From: Oscillatoria sp. FACHB-1407
GTDB lineage: Bacteria; Cyanobacteriota; Cyanobacteriia; Elainellales; Elainellaceae
Assembly (NCBI RefSeq): GCF_014697545.1
Contig: NZ_JACJSA010000003.1
Location: forward strand, 463,060 to 527,059
DNA: 64,000 bases
Direction of reading: 5' to 3'
In this document: piece after piece, positions 28,218 to 36,013 of the stretch
Layout of the letters: every line of letters starts with the position of its first letter
Position numbering within the stretch: position 1 is the stretch's first letter
The notes under the pieces: generated by a model
What the model was told of the DNA's origin: nothing
Database searches by the model: none
What the model saw: only the letters and a program-made list of their open reading frames with translations
Translations under genes and position numbers: made by a program

Positions 28218-28484
28218 TTAACTCTGGCGATCGCCCTGAGGTGAACGGCGTGGTAACGGAGGTAACGGAGAACCAGACGGAGTCGGAGAAGGTGAGTTGC
28301 ATGGACCACGAGTGCCATCTGGGCGACGACAGGGAGGTGTCTGAATCCCTTTCGGTTCACTAGATGTCACGAAAGCCATTGCCATCGCTTTGGCTGTGGT
28401 GTGAATTAATGGAAATATTGCGCTGACAATCAGCACTAGCCCCAGAGACAGACCCGCAATTTTATGTGTTTTTGTCTGCATCAC
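28218..28484 (-). CDS. Small exported Pro-rich protein
   Basis: 88 residues. Signal peptide or single anchor at about 8-32 (IAGLSLGLVLIVSAIFPLIHTTAKA), then a basic, Pro/Ser-rich tail with two Cys (PPCRRPDGTRGPCNSPSPTPS). Its start overlaps the stop of the preceding secreted-protein gene by 4 bp, and it ends 66 bp before the TIR-WD40 ATG. It looks exported and cotranscribed with those genes. No family recognised; short length keeps confidence moderate. Confidence 0.55.
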   Translation of the reverse strand: MMQTKTHKIAGLSLGLVLIVSAIFPLIHTTAKAMAMAFVTSSEPKGIQTPPCRRPDGTRGPCNSPSPTPSGSPLPPLPRRSPQGDRQS

Positions 28485-29134
28485 TGACCACCCTCACTAA
28501 AAACAATGCCGTCACCCTCGCAGACATTAACATTAAACTGCTCTATGACATCTTCGTCATCAAACACGGCTTTAAAGTCATATTCACACTCCTCAGAATT
28601 AATAGGAATGTCAGCCGAGCTTCCAGGCAGAATGACCTGCTCTCCCAATAAATCTTCACGCCAGCGGTCATCACTGGCAGGTGTGAAATAAAACTCTACA
28701 AGTTCAACGCTGGTTTGATTGATGACATTCAAGGTCCTATCATTGTCGCCGTAATAGCTGTAAGTCCCCCCATTAATACAAAGGTCAACGTAGGGGTCTA
28801 CAATCTCTTGTCCATTATCAAACACGCCCAGCACATCATAGAAACAGCTGTCGCTGCTATCAATGACAATCTCTAATTTTTGCTCTCGCTCCAGCACACG
28901 CTCACCTAATCGATCCTCGCCCCAATAGTCATCAGTTGAGGGAGAAATATAAAACTCTTGTAGCGTGTGCTCCGTAAAGTTTTCTACTTCAAAGCGTATG
29001 GTATCGGTCGAAGATGTATCTTGAGCCAGAGCAGGTCTCCCTCCAAGAGAGAAGAACGTTGCATCGCCCCAACTGAAAATCGGTAACGTCACGGCAGCCA
29101 TAATGAAGACTGAGTGACTCAGGTTTTTGAGCAT
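28481..29134 (-). CDS. Secreted protein with two tandem beta-rich repeats
   Basis: 217 residues with a signal peptide (cleavage probably after PALAQ near residue 38). The mature part is two copies of one unit: VENFTEHTLQEFYISPSTDD.WGEDRLGERVL (about 50-80) and INQTSVELVEFYFTPASDD.WREDLLGEQVI (about 137-168), each followed by a Cys pair (SCFYDVLGVFDNGQ.....LC; ECEYDFKAVFDDED.....VC). It is the first gene of the minus-strand set running into TIR-WD40 and TIR-Cache. The repeated unit recurs in cyanobacterial exported proteins of unknown role, so function is not assigned. Confidence 0.75.
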   Translation of the reverse strand: MLKNLSHSVFIMAAVTLPIFSWGDATFFSLGGRPALAQDTSSTDTIRFEVENFTEHTLQEFYISPSTDDYWGEDRLGERVLEREQKLEIVIDSSDSCFYDVLGVFDNGQEIVDPYVDLCINGGTYSYYGDNDRTLNVINQTSVELVEFYFTPASDDRWREDLLGEQVILPGSSADIPINSEECEYDFKAVFDDEDVIEQFNVNVCEGDGIVFSEGGQ

Positions 29135-29366
29135 AGTAGTTCTCCTGGAAGACAGGTAGATTGACCTGATGGTATAGCCAAACTGATAGTTGTCTCGGTA
29201 TTTTGACGGTTACTTAAGTATTTGATGTCTAGCCTCTACCAATTTATGCAAAAGGGTGGGTGGAGGAGGAGATGGGTGATGGGGTGATGGGATGGTTAAT
29301 TATTTGGTCATTGGTCATTAGTCCCTGGTTATTAGTACTGCTACTTCCTACTCCCTACTCCCCCTT

Positions 29367-30593
29367 CTACTGCGGTGAACCCAGGTTTAACAACTGCCCA
29401 CACAAGCCCAATACACCCCCCGCAATGACTAACCAGGCAGAGTTGACCTTGTAATAAAACAGTGCGATCGCCCCTATCACTACAATTCCAATCGTCCACC
29501 AATCGATGATTGCTGCTTGACCGAGTTGCCAGGTGACAACCGCCATCAACCCCAACGAGGCCGCATTCACTCCATCTAAAAAGCCGCTTGCCCAAGGAGA
29601 TTGGCGCAATTTAGGCACCCAGGGGTTGATGATCGCCACCAGCACAAATGCTGGGAGAAAAATACCGATCGTGCCTGCGATCGCCCCGACATTGCCCGCC
29701 AATAGATAGCCCACAAACGTAGCGGTCGTGAATACGGGACCAGGGGTCAACTGTCCCACCGCGATCGCGTCCAGGAGTTGTTGGGAGGTGAGCCATTGCG
29801 TCCGCTCCACCAGTTCTCGTTGCAAAAACGCCAGCAACACGTAGCCACTACCGTAGAGCACCGACCCAATTTTGAGGAAAAACAGAAATACCTGAATCCA
29901 GTTAGGCGATGGCGACGTGCCAGCCCCACCCCCTACCTGAGCCAGCAGACTGGGAATGGGCAACATCAGGGCAGAGGTGGTCGTGCTGCCAGCACGCCCC
30001 CAGGTTCTAATCAGCATGACAGCGACTCCAGCCAACACCAGCAGCAAGATTTCGTCTACTCCCAGGAAAAAGGCAACAATAACCGCCAGACCTGCCAGGA
30101 TAGTTGGGAGATCCTTCGCAGCGGATTTACCTAATTTCCAGAGAGCCTGGAGCACAACCGCAATAATGATGGGCTTGATGCCATAGAGGAGCCATCCCAG
30201 CTCTGGCAACGCTTGATAACGGGCATAGAGGGCAGCGATGATCCACACAATCACCATGGCGGGCAGGATAAAGCAGGAACCTGCGATCGCCAATCCCCAT
30301 AGCCCTGCCCGCTCATAACCGATGTGAATCGCTAACTCGGTCGAGTTTGGACCTGGAATTAAGTTTGTCACCCCCAGCAGATCCAGCAATTTTTCCTCGG
30401 TGAACCACTTGCGCCGTTTGACAAACTCATCGTTCATCATGGCGATATGGGCAGCCGGACCACCAAACGCGATCGCCCCTAGCCGAAAAAAGCCAATTGC
30501 CAGTTCTCGGAGTCGTTGTTGTTTCTGATGAGGTTCCAACGTCTCATAGCGAGGAGACTCTTGCACTTCGGTATTGTCAATTTCGTGGGACAT
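29367..30593 (-). CDS. chrA: Chromate efflux transporter ChrA
   Basis: 408 residues with two homologous CHR halves. Signature segments: FFRLGAIAFGGPAAHIAMM and ITPGP-like LTPGPVFTTATFVGYLLAG, with LIPGPNSTELAIHIGY in the first half. About 10-12 membrane helices. Duplicated long-chain ChrA proteins export chromate and may also move sulfate-like anions. It stands alone; the downstream flank is low-complexity repeat sequence. Confidence 0.9.
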   Translation of the reverse strand: MSHEIDNTEVQESPRYETLEPHQKQQRLRELAIGFFRLGAIAFGGPAAHIAMMNDEFVKRRKWFTEEKLLDLLGVTNLIPGPNSTELAIHIGYERAGLWGLAIAGSCFILPAMVIVWIIAALYARYQALPELGWLLYGIKPIIIAVVLQALWKLGKSAAKDLPTILAGLAVIVAFFLGVDEILLLVLAGVAVMLIRTWGRAGSTTTSALMLPIPSLLAQVGGGAGTSPSPNWIQVFLFFLKIGSVLYGSGYVLLAFLQRELVERTQWLTSQQLLDAIAVGQLTPGPVFTTATFVGYLLAGNVGAIAGTIGIFLPAFVLVAIINPWVPKLRQSPWASGFLDGVNAASLGLMAVVTWQLGQAAIIDWWTIGIVVIGAIALFYYKVNSAWLVIAGGVLGLCGQLLNLGSPQ

Positions 30594-30807
30594 AACTCAA
30601 CGAATGCGATCGCTCAGATTTACATCCCAACTCTTTCACGTTTTTTAACTGGATTCAATTAACAACGGGTTAACCCAGGCAGTGCCCCTTTCCTACGGCA
30701 GAAGCGAATTCAAATGCAATTGTGATATTCCTGACACAGTATTAAGCAATCTGGTGTTCTGCCACATTGTCCTTTGAATGATTGACAGCGAGTTGGGAGG
30801 ATATCGT

Positions 30808-33258
30808 ATGGTGTGGATACCGTTGAGCGATCATCCCATTGGGGAAGCCGCTTCACACCGCCTGAGCCAGTTGCCGCTGGTGTTAGCAGGACCAATGTTG
30901 CGGCGCACGGAACCAGGGGCGGTGACAGTTTGGGTCGCACTCAAACACGCCTGTGAGGTGACCTTGCAGGTCTATGCCACTCAGGAGCAGGGACATGAAC
31001 TCGATCGAGTGCTGCTTGCGGGTACTCGTGAGACGATCGCCATTGGGCAGCATTTGCATATCGTTGCAGTGACTGCCACCCCGGTGGCAAGTAACATCCT
31101 GACGCCCGATCGCCTGTATGCCTACAATCTCAGGTTTAGTCCTCTGGAGTCAGCCGCTCAAGAAGATGACCTCCGCTTAGATTGCACTCTGCTAGAGGCA
31201 CTTCAGATGCCGTTTGGCTCCGAGGAGCCTGAACATTCCATCAGCTACTTTCAACATCGGTTACCAACCTTTGCCCTCCCTCCGTCTGATCTCAACCATC
31301 TGAAAATTGTGCATGGCTCCTGTCGCAAACCCCATGGCAGTGGGCCGGATGCCTTACCTCTGCTGGATTACCTGCTGGAGCGCAATAGCCATGACCCCAA
31401 CACCCGCCCCCATCAGCTTTTTCTCACGGGTGATCAGATCTATGGGGATGATGTGGGTGACCCCTGGTTGTGGCTGTTAACCGATATTGGCGATGCGTTG
31501 TTGGGTTGGCAGGAACCGTTGCCCGTTGAGAAGGGACGTGTGCTAATGGCGAAACACTGTTCACCAGGACAGCGTAGCCAATTGGTTGAAATCAAGGCGG
31601 GGTTTACGGCTGGGCTGCGAAATCACCCAGAATATGCAAAGAGCCATCTACTGAGCTTTGGGGAATATTGTGCCGCCTATTTGTTAGCGTGGTCGCCAGT
31701 ATTGCATCCAGCGAGGATTCCCGATGAGCCACCGCATGGTCTAGTGGGGCGATCGTGGCGACGAGAAGCAAGTGCCATCCGAAAATTCAAACAACAGCTC
31801 TGGCGAGTGCGTCGGGCATTAGCCAACACGCCTACCTATACGGTGTTTGATGATCATGACATTAGCGATGATTGGTATCTCAATCAAGCCTGGTGTTTGC
31901 GCGTGCTGGGTAAACCGTTGGGCAGACGAGTCGTGCAAAACGGGCTACAAGCCTATGCTCTCTTTCAAGCGTGGGGCAACACACCAGAGCAATTTGCTGG
32001 GGGGCGATCGGGCGAGGTGTTAGTGCGGGCGATCGCCCACTGGTCAGCCTCTCAAGGACGAGATACTGTGGCGGATCAGACCATCGCCGCACTGGTCGGG
32101 TTGCCACCAACCAATCCCTACACCGGGTTGCCCCAGTTTCAACGAGACGGAGAGGCATTAATTCTCGACCGTGACCCTCGTGCCCTCGATTGGCACTACA
32201 CCGTACGGGGCGATCGCCACGAAGTGGTCGTGTTAGATACGCGAACCTGGCGCGGCTATCCTGCGGATGAATCGCCTAAAGCACCTCCCATGTTGCTGAG
32301 TCCGACTGCCTTTAAGCGGCAACTGCAAACTCCACTGCAAGAGGGTGACACGCTGAACCAATCGGGCAATTCTCACGTTGATCTGACGCTGGTCGTTGCA
32401 CCAACCAATCTCGTTCACATGCGGGCGATCGATTGGGTGCAACAGTGGGATCTCAAGCAAGGAAACGTGTATCAGAACGATGTGGGCGATGCCTGGAACC
32501 TGCACAAAGGTGCGTTTGCAGCGTTACTGGAGGTCTTATTTCAGTGGCGCGATCGCGTTGTGGTGCTCTCAGGTGACATCCACTATGGCTATGCCATCCA
32601 ACTCAACTATGGGTCACGGTCATCTGCTCCCACAGGTCAACCCACGGCAATAGCAACCCCGCAGGTCTTGGCGCAACTCACCTCCAGTGCCTTCAAAAAC
32701 GCCGAGTGGAAAACGCAAATTATTCACACCAGGATTAAAGCGATCGCCCCGGAACCTCCCCAATATTGGATTGGCTGGCAATCTTCCCAGTTGAAGCACC
32801 TGCCCAATGCTACGGTTGCCCAACAAATTCACGCCAGGTGGGGCAACTCCAAAAAAGCCTGGATGGCTGCCATTCATCAGCCTGCCAATCCACCAGACTG
32901 GTACTACTGCCTCACCTGGATCAAACGTCAACCCGCTCAATCAGTGCTGCGGGTGCTGCCATCGACCGTGACTCAACGGGGATGGCTGCATCGGTGCATC
33001 CGGGTGATCACCTGGTTATGGCGCAACCGTTGGCTTCAGGAGGGCAATGAGGTCGTTGGACTCAACAATTTAGGAGAGGTGCGGTTCCACTGGTCTGAGG
33101 TTGAGCCTAAAACCGTGATTCAAGATCTGTATTGGCGTGCCCCCTGGCAACCCCAACAGGTCATTTCCAGTCGATTTGAAGTGCCCCTGACGGCTGACCC
33201 AGATGAATCAGTCGCTGCACCTCACTCATCCTCCATTGCCGAGGGGGCGGTGACGTAG
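30808..33258 (+). CDS. PhoD-like metallophosphatase-fold protein
   Basis: About 816 residues from the ATG at 30808, chosen because GGGAGG sits 7 bp before it; an ATG at 30778 adds ten. An N-terminal beta domain (LAGPMLRRTEPGAVTVWVAL) precedes a calcineurin-like core: HGSCRKPHG, LFLTGDQIYGDDVG, FDDHDISDDW, VVLDTRTWRG, VVVLSGDIHYGYA. These metal-binding motifs match PhoD-like alkaline phosphatase/phosphodiesterase proteins. No Tat or Sec signal, so it is probably cytoplasmic. The 3' end overlaps the convergent GGDEF gene by 37 bp. Confidence 0.85.
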   Translation: MVWIPLSDHPIGEAASHRLSQLPLVLAGPMLRRTEPGAVTVWVALKHACEVTLQVYATQEQGHELDRVLLAGTRETIAIGQHLHIVAVTATPVASNILTPDRLYAYNLRFSPLESAAQEDDLRLDCTLLEALQMPFGSEEPEHSISYFQHRLPTFALPPSDLNHLKIVHGSCRKPHGSGPDALPLLDYLLERNSHDPNTRPHQLFLTGDQIYGDDVGDPWLWLLTDIGDALLGWQEPLPVEKGRVLMAKHCSPGQRSQLVEIKAGFTAGLRNHPEYAKSHLLSFGEYCAAYLLAWSPVLHPARIPDEPPHGLVGRSWRREASAIRKFKQQLWRVRRALANTPTYTVFDDHDISDDWYLNQAWCLRVLGKPLGRRVVQNGLQAYALFQAWGNTPEQFAGGRSGEVLVRAIAHWSASQGRDTVADQTIAALVGLPPTNPYTGLPQFQRDGEALILDRDPRALDWHYTVRGDRHEVVVLDTRTWRGYPADESPKAPPMLLSPTAFKRQLQTPLQEGDTLNQSGNSHVDLTLVVAPTNLVHMRAIDWVQQWDLKQGNVYQNDVGDAWNLHKGAFAALLEVLFQWRDRVVVLSGDIHYGYAIQLNYGSRSSAPTGQPTAIATPQVLAQLTSSAFKNAEWKTQIIHTRIKAIAPEPPQYWIGWQSSQLKHLPNATVAQQIHARWGNSKKAWMAAIHQPANPPDWYYCLTWIKRQPAQSVLRVLPSTVTQRGWLHRCIRVITWLWRNRWLQEGNEVVGLNNLGEVRFHWSEVEPKTVIQDLYWRAPWQPQQVISSRFEVPLTADPDESVAAPHSSSIAEGAVT

Positions 33259-35069
33259 TAGAGATTGCGCCCATTGGTTTTGGCGCGATATAAGGCTTGA
33301 TCGGCAGCGGCGATCAAACGCTGAGGCGTTTGTTGCAGGGTGGGAATGGTGCTACAAATGCCGAGGCTAATCGTGACGTATGAACTGATGCCCGAAGCGG
33401 CGTGAGGAATGGCAAGTTGGGCGATCGCCTGTTGGATCTGCTCCGCCATGTAGATTGCTCCTTCGATGGCTGTATTGGGTAGAACGATGGCAAACTCCTC
33501 ACCCCCATAACGCGCCACAAAATCTGCCGGACGTTTGGCGGTTTGAGCGATCGCCAGGGCAATTTGTTGTAAGCAAATGTCTCCCGCTTGATGACCGTAG
33601 TAGTCGTTGTAGTTCTTGAAGTAGTCAATATCACACAGCAACAGCGATATCGCTACCTGATCGCGTTTTAGACGGTGCCATTCTTGTTGTAGATAGGCAT
33701 CAAAATAGCGACGATTTGCCACCTGGGTGAGGCTGTCCATCATGGCTAACCGTTGCAATTCCTGGTTAGTTGTCTGCAACGTTTGATATTGCTCTGATTG
33801 TTGAATGGCGATCGCTACGTGTTGTGACAACTGCTTCAGCACGTCAACTTGGCTACGTAGCCACTGACGCGGCGCAGAGCAGTGTTGCACTGCAATCAGC
33901 CCCCACACCTGGTCGCCCTGCACGATCGGCACGACCAAATTGGCTCGGACTTGCAACTGAACCAATAGCTCGACATAACAGGGGGCAAGGGCTGCTCTTT
34001 GAATGTCGGGAATATTTTGAATATGTCCCTGAATGTAGGCATGGATGCAACGATCCAGGCGGACGCACTCATCGACAATGACCTGACCTGCCAGGGACAT
34101 CCACCCCTCGCCAACGGACTCTGCAATCACCGTGCCCTTATAGTGGTCGTCAAAGCGATAGATCAGCACTCGATCGGTCTGAAATAGACGACGAATTTCT
34201 GCAACTGCCGTGTTGAGCGTGTCATTTAGGTCGAGCGATCGCCGAATCTGTTGGGTCATCTCAATCATCAATCGCTCCTGCCCTGCTTCTTGTCGCCGAG
34301 ATTCTAGAGCCTCTGTACGATGACTGGCATCTTGCAGTACCAACACGCTGCCAATCGTGCTGCCCTCTTCATCGACGATGGGAGATGCCGAAGCACAGAC
34401 CAGGTGTTCTGAGCCATCCCGCCGCAATAGGACACAGTTGTCGAACAACAGGACACGAGTCTGAGTTTGCATCGCTGCAAAGAGTGGATTGGCGATCGCC
34501 TCATCCGTGACACCGTTTTTGAACTGGAGAATCTGTGTGGCAGACTGACCCAACACCTCACCAATTTGCCAACCCGTCAATGCTTCAGCAGTGGAGTTCA
34601 TAAAGGTGATACGCCCCATTCGATCCGTTGTGATCGTTGCATCGCCAATGCTGCTCAGGGTTGTCTTCAACCAATACTGGGCGATCGCCAACTCCCGCTC
34701 AACTTGATGACGGCGGAGCGCAGTCTCAATCGTGACTTGTAATTCCAACCGATTAAAGGGTTTTAACAAATAACCAAAGGGGGCAGCCACGAGTGCCTGC
34801 TTGAGCGTTTGATCATCAGCATGAGCCGTGAGATAAACGACTGGAATTTTAAATTGATCCCAAATGGCTTTCGCTGCCTCAATTCCATCCATCGCTCCAC
34901 GCAAGCGGATGTCCATTAATACGAGGTCAGGTTGAGTTTCACCAACGATTTGTATGGCTTCTAGAGCGGAAGCGACATTCGCTACAACAGTATGGTCAAA
35001 CAGTTGCAAGATTTCCTGAATGTTCCAGGCGACCACTCGCTCGTCTTCAACGACTAAAATCCTTGCCAT
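33222..35069 (-). CDS. Response regulator with PAS, GAF and GGDEF output
   Basis: 615 residues: receiver (3-115, phospho-Asp53 in LMDIRLRG), PAS (about 130-250), GAF (about 270-420), GGDEF (about 440-605) with active-site RYGGEEF (520-526) and DIDYFKNYND, so an active diguanylate cyclase is likely. The GAF resembles phytochrome/cyanobacteriochrome GAFs (VRANLVVPI, HCSAPRQW). Cys364 sits where the bilin attaches, but is followed by Tyr instead of His. A phospho-receiver plus possible light sensing would control c-di-GMP. The nearest kinase (36014) is 944 bp upstream on the same strand. Confidence 0.92.
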   Translation of the reverse strand: MARILVVEDERVVAWNIQEILQLFDHTVVANVASALEAIQIVGETQPDLVLMDIRLRGAMDGIEAAKAIWDQFKIPVVYLTAHADDQTLKQALVAAPFGYLLKPFNRLELQVTIETALRRHQVERELAIAQYWLKTTLSSIGDATITTDRMGRITFMNSTAEALTGWQIGEVLGQSATQILQFKNGVTDEAIANPLFAAMQTQTRVLLFDNCVLLRRDGSEHLVCASASPIVDEEGSTIGSVLVLQDASHRTEALESRRQEAGQERLMIEMTQQIRRSLDLNDTLNTAVAEIRRLFQTDRVLIYRFDDHYKGTVIAESVGEGWMSLAGQVIVDECVRLDRCIHAYIQGHIQNIPDIQRAALAPCYVELLVQLQVRANLVVPIVQGDQVWGLIAVQHCSAPRQWLRSQVDVLKQLSQHVAIAIQQSEQYQTLQTTNQELQRLAMMDSLTQVANRRYFDAYLQQEWHRLKRDQVAISLLLCDIDYFKNYNDYYGHQAGDICLQQIALAIAQTAKRPADFVARYGGEEFAIVLPNTAIEGAIYMAEQIQQAIAQLAIPHAASGISSYVTISLGICSTIPTLQQTPQRLIAAADQALYRAKTNGRNLYYVTAPSAMEDE

Positions 35070-36013
35070 ACATTCCCACAGCGATTTAGAGCATTAGGCA
35101 GCTTATTGTGATAATTTGCTTCAAAATAAATAGAGACAATCTTATCTTCTTGAGAGTCGTCTATATATCAGGAAGAAGAATATACTCTTTAAGAGTAAAA
35201 TTAATAGTAATAGCTCTTAAACCCTGAAATTTTTCTGCTTGAGAATAGTTCATAAAAAGACCTCAAGTATTTTGGGCTGAGTCGAAATAAGTTGCCCTAG
35301 AGGTTCTTACTCAGTTCAATATTTTGCCTACCCAATAAAGTAGCATCAAACACATCGGTCATCCTCCTTTCTGATTGATACGGCTGTCGTTTGATTACGG
35401 GAGCATCTTCAGAAATGCTAAACAGGAGCGGTGTTGTTTGACACACATTAGTGTTGGGGAAAATGCACCTATGGTTTCACTGTGGTTATAATATACAACA
35501 AAATAACTTGATTTCTAATACAGTTTAGCCAAAGATTCTATAGGTAAAACTCTAGGATGAACAATATAAAATACTTCAGAAATTGGAGTCAAAAATATGG
35601 CTTCTTTGATAAGAGAAGTTACTTTAAATCTGTAGTCTTTACAACGATTAATTAAATAACTTAACCTCGTAGCTCCTCAGATTTCTATTATACGAATTGA
35701 CTCTGTTCAAGCTGATCTCAATACGTTGTGACTCGGCGTTGCTGAAATGACAAATGATACGTAAATTCCCAACGTGAGCGAGACGCTCACCCTATCGGGA
35801 TCATCACAAGGGGGTGCGAGCATCTTGCTCGCGATTTCATATCCTCAATCAGCAACGCCCGTTGTGACTCAATTGCTACTTATGTGTTGATGCTAATTAT
35901 ATTGATGTCAATCTATCGCTGTACAGAGTTGCTCCGTTATAGAGCAAAGTTCCTTCACGTTTCTGAATTGAGAGAATGTGTCAGAGAGAGAATTGATCAC
36001 CTGGATGTAAAGT
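35070..36013. other. 944-bp non-coding region with palindromic repeats
   Basis: No supported gene. AT-rich in the middle (about 35490-35700). Two perfect 7-bp-stem hairpins lie at 35774-35790 and 35816-35832, the same motif pair as near 52467-52500. It presumably contains the GGDEF gene promoter at its left end. Confidence 0.5.
35774..35832. repeat. Paired palindrome repeat, copy 1 of 2
   Basis: GTGAGCGAGACGCTCAC (35774-35790) and GCGAGCATCTTGCTCGC (35816-35832) are separated by 25 bp. The same two motifs occur in reverse complement near 52467-52500. Such units are frequent non-coding repeats in filamentous cyanobacteria. Confidence 0.75.

Noticed and set aside
29260..29454. 64-codon plus-strand frame past the chromate transporter
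   Set aside because: It lies in low-complexity GGTGATGG/TTGGTCATT repeats and overlaps chrA antisense.
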